DNA of 64,000 nucleotides from Sulfuritalea sp. (GCA_023700805.1 JAMPYF010000019.1:20378-84377); one strand, 5' to 3'. Counted from the first letter of the stretch, positions 35,305-44,514 are shown. Numbers and translations: made by a program. The notes: a model not told the origin generated them from the letters alone.

Positions 35305-37038
35305 ATGAGCACGATGAAGCAGCCGAAAACACCGGCAACTCCCCAAGCTGCGTGGCGCGCAGTAAATCAGGCAGTTGAGGCCAAGATCGATCCGATCGGG
35401 ATCGCAACTCCCCTGATACACGCACAACTTGCATGGTTGTCTCATCCACAGGAAATGTCCGAGGCGTTGGCAGGCTTCGCAAGCAAATTGTGGGAGCTGC
35501 AGACGCATTCCTGGCACCGGATACTGGGCATGCCGAGCAAGGACGTCGTATCGCCGAATCCCGACGATACACGCTTCGCCGATCCGATCTGGAGCAACTC
35601 GGCAAGCTGGGATATTGTCAAAGAATGGTACCTGATGATCACCCGTCAGGTGCAGGACATGCTCTATGACACGCCAGGCCTGTCCGGCCGCGACCGCCGC
35701 AGAGCGGCGTTCTGGTGGCGCAAGTGGCTCAATGCCGCGGCGCCCACAAATTTTTTGGCGACCAACCCGGCGGCGATGCAAAAAGCCATGGAGACGCGCG
35801 GCGAAAGTCTGTTGAAGGGATTCAACAATTTTCTGACGGATTTCGAGGCTGGTGATGTGCAGATGGCGCGGCCGACGGATTTCGTGGTCGGCAAGGATTT
35901 GGCAACCACGCCTGGCAAGGTCGTGTTCCGCAATCGTCTGCTTGAGGTTCTGCACTACACGCCGACGAGAGACAAGGTGTACGAAACGCCTGTCGTGATC
36001 GTCACGCCGTGGATCAACAAGTTTTACATCCTCGATCTGAATGCCAAGAAAAGCTTGGTGAAGTATTTGGTCGACCAGGGATTCGACGTCTATATCACCA
36101 GCTGGAAAAATCCGACGGCAGAAATGCGCGATGTGACGTTCGATGACTACCTGCTGGACGGCATAGGGCGGATCATCGAAACAGCGCGCGGCATTTCCGG
36201 CGCGGCCAAGGTGCATGCCGTCGGTTACTGCATAGGCGGTGCCGCATTGGCGAGTTGGATGGCCTGGGCCAACGCGCGTTATGAGAAACAGGACGTGCCG
36301 GTGGCTACCGCCACGCTGCTGACTACGCTGGTCGATTATCACAAGCCGGGCGACATCGAGGTGTTTATCGACGAGAGCAGCATCAAGTGGCTGGAAAAGT
36401 CCATGGCGGAAAAGGGTTATCTCGACGGCAAGGAAATGGCATCCGCGTTTCGTCTATTGCGGTCGAACAGCCTGGTCTGGCATTACGTGGTGCGTGGTTA
36501 CCTGTTCGGTGAGGCTCCGCCGCCGTTCGATGTGCTGTTCTGGAACATGGATGCGACCCGCATGCCAGCGGCGATGCACAGCTGGTACTTGCGCAACTTC
36601 TATATGGAGAACCTGTTGATCAAGAAGGATGCGCTGCATCTGGCGGGCGAGAACATCGATCTCGGACGGATCTCGCAGCCGCTCTATGCCGTGTCGGCCG
36701 AGGATGATCACATCGCTCCATGGCGGCAGACTTTTCGCATCAACAACTTCGTTGCCGGTTCGCGCCGCTACGTGCTGTCGAGTTCGGGTCATATTCTCGG
36801 TATCGTGAATCCCGTGGTGAACCCGCCAAAGCGCGATTACCGGGTGGGATCGGTTGAAAGGCACGATACGCCGGACGACTGGTACGAGGGGGCGGAGAGC
36901 CATCATGGCAGTTGGTGGGAGGATTGGATGGCCTGGCTGAAACCACAGTCGGGCCGCCTGGTGGCGGCTCCGGCTGTTGCGACACAGCAGTTCCCGGCAT
37001 TGGCAGACGCACCCGGAACCTATGTAATCGAGCCTTGA
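35305..37038 (+). CDS. phaC: Class I polyhydroxyalkanoate synthase
   Basis: 577-residue enzyme polymerising 3-hydroxyacyl-CoA into storage granules. Seen: lipase-like box AVGYCIGGAAL with catalytic Cys, Asp in SAEDDHIAPW and His in SSSGHILGIVNP; N-terminal domain with WxxNSASWDIVKEWYL. Length fits class I. ATG 35305 has GGAAGGA 7 bases before it; in-frame TTG 35272 and ATG 35299 are weaker. No phaA, phaB or phasin gene is next to it. Confidence 0.93.
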   Translation: MSTMKQPKTPATPQAAWRAVNQAVEAKIDPIGIATPLIHAQLAWLSHPQEMSEALAGFASKLWELQTHSWHRILGMPSKDVVSPNPDDTRFADPIWSNSASWDIVKEWYLMITRQVQDMLYDTPGLSGRDRRRAAFWWRKWLNAAAPTNFLATNPAAMQKAMETRGESLLKGFNNFLTDFEAGDVQMARPTDFVVGKDLATTPGKVVFRNRLLEVLHYTPTRDKVYETPVVIVTPWINKFYILDLNAKKSLVKYLVDQGFDVYITSWKNPTAEMRDVTFDDYLLDGIGRIIETARGISGAAKVHAVGYCIGGAALASWMAWANARYEKQDVPVATATLLTTLVDYHKPGDIEVFIDESSIKWLEKSMAEKGYLDGKEMASAFRLLRSNSLVWHYVVRGYLFGEAPPPFDVLFWNMDATRMPAAMHSWYLRNFYMENLLIKKDALHLAGENIDLGRISQPLYAVSAEDDHIAPWRQTFRINNFVAGSRRYVLSSSGHILGIVNPVVNPPKRDYRVGSVERHDTPDDWYEGAESHHGSWWEDWMAWLKPQSGRLVAAPAVATQQFPALADAPGTYVIEP

Positions 37039-37130
37039 ACAAGGCCTTCTGCACGCGATGTGCAGCTGCGGAGCCCACTAGCCCGAGTATCCCGAATTTT
37101 TCTTTGTGTATTGAAATCCTGAATGTGCTC

Positions 37131-37172
37131 TTGATTGCGGTCAATGTCTCACGCTAGGGCAACACCCAGAAT
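37131..37172 (+). promoter_or_regulatory. FNR/DNR site and promoter of the second hemerythrin unit
   Basis: TTGATTGCGGTCAA (37131-37144) is TTGAT-N4-GTCAA. CAGAAT at 37167-37172 is a -10 candidate; a start near 37179 puts the site centre at -41.5. Confidence 0.7.
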
Positions 37173-37201
37173 CTGTCTCAGTTCATTCGGAGTTTGCCAC
37201 C

Positions 37202-37639
37202 ATGTCGATCACTGATCCGCTTTTCCAGCATCACAAACATTGCGACAAGATATTTGCCGACGCGGAGGATGCCTGCGCGAACGGCGACTGGGCGGCTGGC
37301 GAGCGGGCCTTCACGCTGCTGCGCGACCAGCTGGAAACGCATTTCACGAGCGAGGAGGAACTTCTGTTCCCCGCCTTTGAGGAAGCAACGGGAATGACAT
37401 CGGGCCCGACCGAAGTCATGCGCGGCGAACATCGCCAGATGCGGGATCTCCTGGCGCAGATGCAGGACGCCGTGGCTTCTCGCGACGGCGATGCCTTCGG
37501 CGGAGCCGCCGAGACTCTGCTGATTCTCATGCAGCAGCACAACATGAAGGAGGAAAACATCCTGTATCCGATGTGCGACAACGCCCTGGGTGCGTCTGAC
37601 GTCGGTGCTTCGCTGGTGGAGCGTCTGAACGCGTCATGA
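37202..37639 (+). CDS. Hemerythrin HHE-domain protein
   Basis: 145 residues. Iron-ligand pattern: FQHHKHCDKIF, LETHFTSEEELLFP, MRGEHRQMRDLL, QQHNMKEENILYPM. In relatives such proteins bind O2 or NO or repair iron-sulfur centres. It overlaps the DUF2249 gene by 4 bases and is followed by a polytopic membrane protein, so these three form one unit behind an FNR/DNR site. Confidence 0.88.
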   Translation: MSITDPLFQHHKHCDKIFADAEDACANGDWAAGERAFTLLRDQLETHFTSEEELLFPAFEEATGMTSGPTEVMRGEHRQMRDLLAQMQDAVASRDGDAFGGAAETLLILMQQHNMKEENILYPMCDNALGASDVGASLVERLNAS

Positions 37640-37857
37640 CTACGGTAATCGATGGCCGCGAACTGCAGCCGCCAGAGCCAATGGAGCGCACGCTGGAGGC
37701 TCTGGACAAGCTCGCCGAGGGCGACGATGTGCTGCTTCTCCTGTATTGCCAGCCGCATCCGCTGTTCAACATCCTGAGAAACAGCGGCTATGCCTGGAAC
37801 GAGGAAGTTCAGCCCGACGGAACGCGCGAGATCCGGATCCGCAAAGCTCCGGCCTGA
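37636..37857 (+). CDS. DUF2249 domain protein
   Basis: 73 residues: VIDGRELQPPEPMERTLEAL, then LLLLYCQPHPLFNIL and a basic end. The domain is TusA/SirA-like in fold and often found with hemerythrins in NO/low-oxygen operons. Its biochemical role is unknown. Coupled to the hemerythrin by an ATGA overlap. Confidence 0.85.
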   Translation: MTTVIDGRELQPPEPMERTLEALDKLAEGDDVLLLLYCQPHPLFNILRNSGYAWNEEVQPDGTREIRIRKAPA

Positions 37858-37871
37858 GCGCCGCTGACCGG

Positions 37872-39167
37872 ATGCACGCCAGCCTTTCTTTCGATCAGGC
37901 ACCTCCTCTATCGGTGCCCTACCGCTTCTTCATAGCGGCGCCGTGGTTCGGCGTGATGGCGGGCCTTCTGTTGGCGCTGTCGGGCGACGCAGTCCTGGCC
38001 TCGCGATGGACGCCGGAGGCCTTGGCGCTGACGCACCTGGTCGGCGTCGGCTTCATGCTTCAGGCGATGTGCGGGGCACTGTTCCAGTTCATTCCGGTTG
38101 CCGTCGGCGGCAATGTTTGGCGCCCGAAACTGGTTGCCAATACCGTGCAACCGATGTTGCTGTTGGCCACGCTTCTGTTGGTCGCGGGTTTGCTCTTCAG
38201 CCGTCCGGTGTTTCTATCTTTCGCGGTTCCCCTGTTCCTGCTGTCACTGGGAGGCTTTGTTGTGGTGGTCGCGCTGGCGCTGTGGCAGACGCCCGCAACC
38301 GGCATGACTCTGTGGTCGATGCGCATGGCGATCGGCGCGCTGGCGATTACCGTGTTGCTCGGTTCGCTGCTGGCGGAGGCGCTGGCCCATGGCCTCGCAC
38401 TGCCGATCATCGATCTGACGAATGTGCACCTGGCATGGGGCCTCGGCGCCTGGGCGCTGATGTTGTTGGCGGGTGTGTCCTATCATGTGGTGCCGATGTT
38501 CCAACTGACCAAGCCCTATCCGTTGTGGTTCACGCATTGGTTCGGGCCCGTCCTGCTGCTCCTGGTAATTGCCTGGTCATCGCGGCTGCTGCTCGAGGAC
38601 GCGCGTTGGACGTTGGCGATTGCGCTACCACTGCTGGCCATCCTGTCGGTCTATGCAGGCATGACCCTGTGGCTGCAGTACACGCGCCGCAGGAAAGTCC
38701 ACGATGCGACGTCTATGTACTTTCGTGTGGCAATGCTGGCGATGCTGGCGTTCGCCGTATCCGGCGCGGTGTATCTGTCCTACCCGGGATTCGGCAATGA
38801 TCCGCGCGCCGCTGTTTGGCTAGGAGTGCTGGCTTTCGCCGGAGTGTTTGTTTCCGCCATCACCGGCATGATGTACAAGATCGCGCCTTTTCTCAACTGG
38901 CTGCATCTGCAACGGCTGGGCGCCCCTTTGAACGCGGTGCCCAACATGAAGAAGATGATTCCGGCCGAGGCCATGACCGGCCAGTTGCGCTTGCATGTGC
39001 TTGCACTGCTATTGCTGCTGGTCGCGGTCTGGCAACCCGGCCTGGCCCGGTTGGCCGGCATAGCCTTTGCGGCCTCATGCGCTTGGTTGGGCTGGAATCT
39101 GATCGGAGCAGCCAGGCGCTACCGGAGCTTCAGAGATCAAATTCGCGAAGTCGCTTTACGTCGTTGA
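37872..39167 (+). CDS. Polytopic membrane protein, heme-copper oxidase I / NnrS-like
   Basis: 431 residues with about 12 hydrophobic segments. His residues lie in membrane segments at LTHLVGVGFMLQAM, NVHLAWGLGAWAL and VSYHVVPMFQ, and MMYKIAPFLNWLHL is near the end. The pattern resembles heme-copper oxidase subunit I or NnrS relatives but the full copper-B set is not evident. It may be a heme-binding NO-related protein. It lies 14 bases after DUF2249, and its last 38 bases overlap the convergent regulator gene. Confidence 0.7.
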   Translation: MHASLSFDQAPPLSVPYRFFIAAPWFGVMAGLLLALSGDAVLASRWTPEALALTHLVGVGFMLQAMCGALFQFIPVAVGGNVWRPKLVANTVQPMLLLATLLLVAGLLFSRPVFLSFAVPLFLLSLGGFVVVVALALWQTPATGMTLWSMRMAIGALAITVLLGSLLAEALAHGLALPIIDLTNVHLAWGLGAWALMLLAGVSYHVVPMFQLTKPYPLWFTHWFGPVLLLLVIAWSSRLLLEDARWTLAIALPLLAILSVYAGMTLWLQYTRRRKVHDATSMYFRVAMLAMLAFAVSGAVYLSYPGFGNDPRAAVWLGVLAFAGVFVSAITGMMYKIAPFLNWLHLQRLGAPLNAVPNMKKMIPAEAMTGQLRLHVLALLLLLVAVWQPGLARLAGIAFAASCAWLGWNLIGAARRYRSFRDQIREVALRR

Positions 39168-39846
39168 TGGTGATCTGCTTGCCGCTGACGCTGATCAAAC
39201 CGTTGCTGGAGAGATCGTGAAAAATTCGCGAAAGAGTTTCCGGAGTCAGATTCAGCCGCGACGCAATCACCTGTTTCGAGGTCGGCAGCGAAATGTCGAC
39301 AGATCCCTTGCCGGATTCGCTCTGCGGACACTGTTGCAGCAAATAGCCGACCACGCGCTGCGCGGAGGAACGCAGGGAATAGGTTTCGACGTCCTGCACC
39401 AGCGAATGCAGCCGCATCGAGAGTCCCGCCAGCATGCGGCGGGCGAACAGCGGGTCGTTTTCCAGGAGCTCGAATACCGGACCGCTGGCGATGTGCAGCA
39501 GCAGGCTGTCCACCAGCCCCTCGGCAAATACCGGGCAGGGGCGATTAAGGAACATGATCGCTTCGCCGAAGCTCTGGCGCGGCCCCACGATCTGCATCAC
39601 CTTTTCGTTACCTTGCGACGAAGGAAAGGCCAGTTTGATCTGGCCGAACACGACCACGAAAAATCCCTTTGCCGGGTCGCCTTTCTGGAACAGCATTTCG
39701 CCTTTGGCAAGCCGTCGCTCGCGGCACGCTGTTTCGAGTGCGGCGATCTGTTCCGGGGCAAGTTCCTGGAACAGCGGCAGGCGGGAAAGTATCTGGGGGA
39801 TGTCGAGCTTAGTTTCGTGCATGGTTTCGTGCATGCTTTCGTGCAA
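39130..39846 (-). CDS. CRP/FNR-family regulator, DNR-like
   Basis: 238 residues without the FNR cluster Cys, so not a canonical O2 sensor. Seen: a beta barrel with GEMLFQKGDPAKGFFVVVFG, long dimer helix, and HTH with SRLNLTPETLSRIFHDLS, containing the E-x-x-S-R of TTGAT readers. This is the layout of DNR/NO-responsive regulators. Between phaC/hemerythrin genes and nnrS, an NO role is likely. The N-terminus has three Met in a 12-base direct repeat (MHESMHETMHET), so the start could be 39846, 39834 or 39822. Confidence 0.8.
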   Translation of the reverse strand: MHESMHETMHETKLDIPQILSRLPLFQELAPEQIAALETACRERRLAKGEMLFQKGDPAKGFFVVVFGQIKLAFPSSQGNEKVMQIVGPRQSFGEAIMFLNRPCPVFAEGLVDSLLLHIASGPVFELLENDPLFARRMLAGLSMRLHSLVQDVETYSLRSSAQRVVGYLLQQCPQSESGKGSVDISLPTSKQVIASRLNLTPETLSRIFHDLSSNGLISVSGKQITINDVKRLREFDL

Positions 39847-39905
39847 AGGAATACTCGTCGTTTATCAATGGAACCATACCACGCATCGTCCCTGTGTCGA
39901 CAATC

Positions 39906-41123
39906 ATGATGCGGTGGTCGGTATTCATCGCCGCGCCGCACCGCGTGATGTTCCTCTCGGGAACGGTGCAGGCCTTGGCTGTAATGACTTTCTGGTCGCT
40001 GGATGTGGGTGCGCATTATGCCGGACTCTGGCCGGCGCCGGCGTGGCCCTTGCTGGCCCAATTTCCCGTCTATCTGCTGCACGCGATGTTGACCGCCTGC
40101 GGCGTGTTTCCCCTGTTTATTTTCGGCTTTATCCTGACCGCCGGACCACGCTGGCAGGGCGGCGGTGATTTGCCGCAGCGTGATTACGTCCCGGCTTTCC
40201 TGCTGCTGGCCGGCGGCTGGCTGGTGGTCTGGGCGGCCTTGCTGCTGCCGGAATTGCTGGTCGTAGGGCTGGCGTCGGCACTGGGCGGCTGGGTCGCGGT
40301 GGCCTTGACGCTGACACGGATTGCGCGCTTGCGGACGACGGAACGTGAACACATTATCTATGTTGCGCTCGCCGCATGGCTTGGCGCGGCTGGGCTGGCA
40401 GCTTTTCTGGTTTTTGCCGCGGGTGGCGCGATCGTTTGGGCGCGTCTGGCGATTTCGCTGGTTGTCTGGGGATTCCTGTTGCCGGTCTTCCTCACCGTGG
40501 CGCACCGCATGCTGCCTTTTTTCACCAGTGCGATGGTGCGGCCTTATGTCCTGCACCGCCCGGCGTGGGCACTGCGCGTCCTGCTGGGGGCCAGCGTGGC
40601 GCACGGCACACTGGCCATGCTCGATCGTCCACAATGGCTTTGGCTGGCTGACCTGCCGGCGCTGCTTGCCGCGGGTCGCTTGAGCTGGCTTTGGTGGAAC
40701 CGTGCAGTAATCGATAAGCGCATGCTGGCCGTCCTGCATGTCGCCTTCGCCTGGGTGGCCCCGGCATTTGCCTTGTTTGCATTCCAGAGCCTGCTGTGGA
40801 CCACGCTGCCAGGCCTGCTCGGACAGGCTCCGCTGCATGCGCTGACCCTGGGCTTCTTTGCCTCGATGCTGCTCGGCATGGCTTCGCGGGTGACGCTGGG
40901 ACATTCCGGCCAGCCGGTGGCGGCCGACCAGGCGATGTGGGCCGCCTTCTGCATCATGCAGGGGGCCGCGATATTGCGCGTCGCCAGCGAACTGCCGGCA
41001 CTGCCCGGCGCACACGTCCTGATGTGGTTGTCGTCGGTGCTCTGGCTCGGGGCTTTCGCGCTGTGGGCCGGCCGCTATGCGCCGGCTTTCTGGCGTCCGC
41101 GTTCCGACGGCAGGCCGGGCTAG
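39906..41123 (+). CDS. nnrS: NnrS family heme-copper membrane protein
   Basis: 405 residues, about 12 membrane segments. Signature parts: IAAPHRVMFLSG at the N-terminus, TVAHRMLPFFTSAM, and LHALTLGFFASMLLGMASRV followed by LGHSG. NnrS proteins bind heme and copper and protect against NO stress. The start could be GTG 39894, ATG 39906 or 39909; no good ribosome site decides it. A half FNR site (ATCAA at 39864-39868) lies in the short divergent gap. Confidence 0.88.
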   Translation: MMRWSVFIAAPHRVMFLSGTVQALAVMTFWSLDVGAHYAGLWPAPAWPLLAQFPVYLLHAMLTACGVFPLFIFGFILTAGPRWQGGGDLPQRDYVPAFLLLAGGWLVVWAALLLPELLVVGLASALGGWVAVALTLTRIARLRTTEREHIIYVALAAWLGAAGLAAFLVFAAGGAIVWARLAISLVVWGFLLPVFLTVAHRMLPFFTSAMVRPYVLHRPAWALRVLLGASVAHGTLAMLDRPQWLWLADLPALLAAGRLSWLWWNRAVIDKRMLAVLHVAFAWVAPAFALFAFQSLLWTTLPGLLGQAPLHALTLGFFASMLLGMASRVTLGHSGQPVAADQAMWAAFCIMQGAAILRVASELPALPGAHVLMWLSSVLWLGAFALWAGRYAPAFWRPRSDGRPG

Positions 41124-41128
41124 CCATC

Positions 41129-41518
41129 ATGTACATCCTGGTCAAATATATACATGTCATTAGCGTGGTCCTGAGTCTGACCGGCTTTTTTTTGCGCGGC
41201 GTATTGATGATTCGCGATTCGCCGCTGCTGACAGCGCGCTGGGTCAGGGTCTTGCCCCATATCAACGACACGCTGCTGCTGGTCGCCGCGCTGACCCTGG
41301 CGGCGATGTCCGGCCAGTATCCCTTCGTGGTCGACTGGGTCACGGCGAAGGTGTTGGGCGTGATCGCCTACATCATCCTGGGCATTCTGGCGCTGCGGGA
41401 GGCGAGCACAAGACGGATGCGCATCATTTGCTGGCTGGCCTCGATGGCGGTTTTCGGCTGGATCGTCTCGGTGGCGCTGACGCGCCAGCCACTGGGCTTT
41501 CTGGCGGCAATGGCCTAG
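41129..41518 (+). CDS. SirB2 family membrane protein
   Basis: 129 residues with four hydrophobic segments: KYIHVISVVLSLTGFFLRGV, INDTLLLVAALTLA, KVLGVIAYIILGILAL and a C-terminal span. Matches the SirB2 family (RGxLM, PHIxDTxLL, QYPF). It is 5 bases after nnrS; function unknown. It ends with a 4-base convergent overlap with the next regulator. Confidence 0.85.
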   Translation: MYILVKYIHVISVVLSLTGFFLRGVLMIRDSPLLTARWVRVLPHINDTLLLVAALTLAAMSGQYPFVVDWVTAKVLGVIAYIILGILALREASTRRMRIICWLASMAVFGWIVSVALTRQPLGFLAAMA

Positions 41519-42273
41519 CCGAGGCGACCGTCGGCCGGCGTCAGCAGGGTCTTGAGGCGGGGGATGTCCAGAATCCGGATGTGCTTTTGTTGCACCGAAA
41601 TCAGGCCATCGTCCTGAAAGCGGGAAAAGGCGCGGCTCACGGTTTCGAGCTTGAGGCCAAGATAGGAGCCGATTTCCTCGCGCGTCATGCGCAGGTGGAA
41701 CTCTGCCGGCGAATAGCCGCGAGCGTTGAAGCGCTGCGAAAGATTCAGCAGGAAGGCGGCCAGGCGTTCCTCTGCGCGCATCGTTCCCAGCAGCATCATG
41801 ACGCCGTGGTCGCGCACGATTTCGCGACTCATGACCTTGTGCAGGTGATGCTGCAGTGAGTGAATTTCGCTGGAAAGCATTTCCAGTTCGGTGAACGGGA
41901 TCAGGCAGACCTCGCTGTCTTCCAGGGCCACGGCATTGCAGGTGTGTACTTCGGTGCTGATGCCGTCCATGCCGAGAATCTCGCCGGCCATCTGGAAGCC
42001 TGTGACCTGGTCGCGGCCGTCCTCGGTCAGTACGTCGGTCTTGAAGAAGCCGGCCTTGACCGCAAAAATGGATTCGAAGGCTTCGCCGGCACGGTACAGG
42101 TGCTGGCCACGTTTCAACTTGCGCCCACCGCCGATCAGGTTGTCGAGGCGAGCCATGTCCTCGTCGGAAAGGCCGAACGGCAGACACAATTCGCGCAGGT
42201 TGCACTGCGAACAGGCGACCTTGAGACCTGGGGTGATGAGCGGGACTACATTGTGTTTGACGTTTGCATGCAC
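41515..42273 (-). CDS. anr: FNR/ANR oxygen-sensing regulator
   Basis: 252-residue canonical FNR: cluster Cys in CSQCNLRELC plus the distal one in SEVCLIPF, and HTH LGLKLETVSRAFSRFQDDG with the full E-x-x-S-R. It controls TTGAT-N4-ATCAA sites, which occur upstream of uspA, hemN and (with one change) ccoN in this window. A perfect FNR box lies 33 bases upstream of its start, so self-control is likely. Confidence 0.92.
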   Translation of the reverse strand: MHANVKHNVVPLITPGLKVACSQCNLRELCLPFGLSDEDMARLDNLIGGGRKLKRGQHLYRAGEAFESIFAVKAGFFKTDVLTEDGRDQVTGFQMAGEILGMDGISTEVHTCNAVALEDSEVCLIPFTELEMLSSEIHSLQHHLHKVMSREIVRDHGVMMLLGTMRAEERLAAFLLNLSQRFNARGYSPAEFHLRMTREEIGSYLGLKLETVSRAFSRFQDDGLISVQQKHIRILDIPRLKTLLTPADGRLG

Positions 42274-42305
42274 GCTTGTCGCCCTACCGGCTTAAGGGTA
42301 GCCCT

Positions 42306-42319
42306 TTGATATTTATCAA
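42306..42319. promoter_or_regulatory. Perfect FNR box shared by anr and hemN
   Basis: TTGATATTTATCAA, an exact palindromic TTGAT-N4-ATCAA, in the 126-base divergent gap. It is 81 bases before hemN and 33 before anr, so it probably activates hemN and represses or tunes anr. Confidence 0.88.
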
Positions 42320-42399
42320 TGCAACTTATTCGTGATTGCGGCATCGTATAGACTTGCGGTCGATGTACTACCTTTGCCTCAATCTCGTACTTTTAGCCA

Positions 42400-43788
42400 A
42401 TGGATTATCAGGAACTCATTTTTGACCCGGAAGTCATTCGGCGCTTCGACGTAAATGGCCCGCGATATACCTCTTATCCGACTGCCGACCGATTCGTCGA
42501 GGCCTTTGGCGCGGACGATTACGTGCGCTGGCTGGGCAAGAGAACGGTGGGTGGCATAGGTCGACCTTTGTCATTATACGTCCACATCCCCTTCTGCAAC
42601 ACCATCTGCTATTACTGCGCCTGCAACAAGATCATCACCAAGGACCACGGGCGTTCCGCCAAGTACATCAAATACTTGAGCAAGGAAATCGCCATGCAGG
42701 AGGGAGCCCTCGAAGGCAGCCGCGACGTGGTCCAGCTGCATTTCGGCGGCGGTACGCCGACCTTCCTCAGCAACGACGAAATGCGCCGGCTGATGGATAT
42801 CATCCGCAAGCATTTCCGCCTGCTGCCCGGCGGCGAATACTCGATTGAGGTCGACCCGCGCAAGGTCGATCGCGAAACCGTGAAGTTGCTCGGCGAACTT
42901 GGCTTCAACCGCATGAGCGTCGGCGTCCAGGATTTTTCGCCCGAAGTTCAGGTCGCCGTGAATCGCGTGCAAAGCCTCGAAGAAACCAAGCTGGTGATCG
43001 ATTCGGCGCGCGAGTTCGGTTTCAAGGGCATCTCGGTCGACCTGATCTACGGCCTGCCCAAGCAGAACGTGATCAGCTTCAACCATACGCTGGACGAGGT
43101 GCTCAAGCTCGATCCAGACCGCCTGTCGATCTACAACTACGCGCATTTGCCGAGCCTGGCCAAGCCGCAGCGGCGCATCAACGAAGCCGATCTGCCGTCG
43201 CCCGATGCGCGCCTGCAGATCCTGCAACTGGCGATCCGCCGCCTGACCGAGGCGGGCTACGTTTTCATCGGCATGGACCACTTCGCCAAACCGAACGACG
43301 AGCTTGCCGTGGCGCAGCGCCAGGGACGGCTGCATCGCAATTTCCAGGGTTACTCGACCCATGCCGAAGCCGACCTGATGGCCTTCGGCGTGTCCGCGAT
43401 CGGCAAGGTCGGACCGAGCTACTGCCAGAACGTGCGCACGCTCGACGAGTACTACGACAGACTCGACCAGGGCGTGCTGCCGATTTTCCGTGGCATCGAG
43501 CTCAACGCCGACGACCTCTTGCGCCGCAGCATCATCCAGGCGCTGATGTGTCACTTCGAGCTTTCGATCGAATCCATCGAAATCGCCCATCTGATCGACT
43601 TCAAGTCGTATTTCGCCGAAGAACTGGCGGATCTGCGCGAAATGGAAAAAGGCGGCCTGCTGACCATCGACGACCAGTGGATCAGCGTCCAGCCGCGCGG
43701 CCGCCTGCTGGTGCGTGGCATCGCCATGGCCTTCGACCGCTATCTGCGCACCGACCGCGAACGCGTTCGTTATTCCAAGGTCATTTAA
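42400..43788 (+). CDS. hemN: Oxygen-independent coproporphyrinogen III dehydrogenase
   Basis: 462-residue radical SAM enzyme of anaerobic heme synthesis. Radical SAM Cys in IPFCNTICYYCACNKI, the N-terminal GPRYTSYPTADRF, GGGTPTFLS and RMSVGVQDFSPEVQ. Its position behind an FNR box next to anr is classic: it supplies heme for cbb3 at low oxygen. Confidence 0.97.
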   Translation: MDYQELIFDPEVIRRFDVNGPRYTSYPTADRFVEAFGADDYVRWLGKRTVGGIGRPLSLYVHIPFCNTICYYCACNKIITKDHGRSAKYIKYLSKEIAMQEGALEGSRDVVQLHFGGGTPTFLSNDEMRRLMDIIRKHFRLLPGGEYSIEVDPRKVDRETVKLLGELGFNRMSVGVQDFSPEVQVAVNRVQSLEETKLVIDSAREFGFKGISVDLIYGLPKQNVISFNHTLDEVLKLDPDRLSIYNYAHLPSLAKPQRRINEADLPSPDARLQILQLAIRRLTEAGYVFIGMDHFAKPNDELAVAQRQGRLHRNFQGYSTHAEADLMAFGVSAIGKVGPSYCQNVRTLDEYYDRLDQGVLPIFRGIELNADDLLRRSIIQALMCHFELSIESIEIAHLIDFKSYFAEELADLREMEKGGLLTIDDQWISVQPRGRLLVRGIAMAFDRYLRTDRERVRYSKVI

Positions 43789-43797
43789 GCCGCTGCG

Positions 43798-44514
43798 GTG
43801 CCTGACAGCGGTTTTCTCGCAGTCTTTCTGATCGGCCTGCTGGGCGGCGTGCATTGCGCCGGCATGTGCGGCGGCATCGTTTCCGCGCTCAGCCTGCAAG
43901 TGCCGGGCAAGCCGGGCGCTGCGGGCCCGGCCTGGACCATCCACCTCGCCTACAACCTCGGCCGCATCGGCAGCTATGCCCTGGCCGGCGCCCTGATGGG
44001 TGCACTGGGCAGCCTCGGTCTGCTGCTCAACAAGGCCTTGCCGGTGCAGCTGACGCTGTATGTCGCCGCCAATCTGATGATGGTGGCGCTCGGCCTCTAC
44101 CTGACCGGCATCACCGGCGCGCTGGCCTTCACCGAACGCGCCGGGCAGTGGCTGTGGCGGCGCATCCAGCCCGCGACCAAGCGTTTCCTGCCGGTGCGCG
44201 GTCCGGCGCAGGCGTTTCCGCTCGGCTTGCTGTGGGGCTGGCTGCCCTGCGGCCTGGTCTATAGCGTGCTGGCGATGGCCCTGCTGACCGGCAGCGCAGT
44301 GCGCGGCGCGACGACGCTGCTGGCCTTCGGCCTGGGAACCCTGCCCAATCTGATGCTGGCCGGATTGCTGCTGGCGCGCTTTCGCAGCGTGATCCAGGGG
44401 CGCGCGCTGCGACTGGGGTCCGGCCTGCTGGTGCTGGGTTTCGGCGTGTATGGACTGATCAACGCGGCGACCCTGGGCGGCAAGCTCTGGCAGGGGGTGG
44501 TCGGTCAGGTTTGA
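43798..44514 (+). CDS. Sulfite exporter TauE/SafE-like membrane protein (DsbD_2)
   Basis: 238 residues, six or seven hydrophobic spans. GLLGGVHCAGMCGGIVSAL near the N-terminus and LLWGWLPCGLVYSVLAMALL later are the paired Cys motifs of the DsbD_2 type, which transfers electrons or metal across the membrane. Starts at GTG 43798 directly after hemN; its neighbours are FNR genes and copper export, so a role in cytochrome or copper maturation is inferred. Confidence 0.82.
   Translation: MPDSGFLAVFLIGLLGGVHCAGMCGGIVSALSLQVPGKPGAAGPAWTIHLAYNLGRIGSYALAGALMGALGSLGLLLNKALPVQLTLYVAANLMMVALGLYLTGITGALAFTERAGQWLWRRIQPATKRFLPVRGPAQAFPLGLLWGWLPCGLVYSVLAMALLTGSAVRGATTLLAFGLGTLPNLMLAGLLLARFRSVIQGRALRLGSGLLVLGFGVYGLINAATLGGKLWQGVVGQV

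Noticed and set aside
38018..38040. CTTGGCGCTGACGCACCTGG in the polytopic protein gene
   Set aside because: Core resembles the GCTGACG variant, but it lacks AGTT and ACGG and encodes a normal membrane segment.
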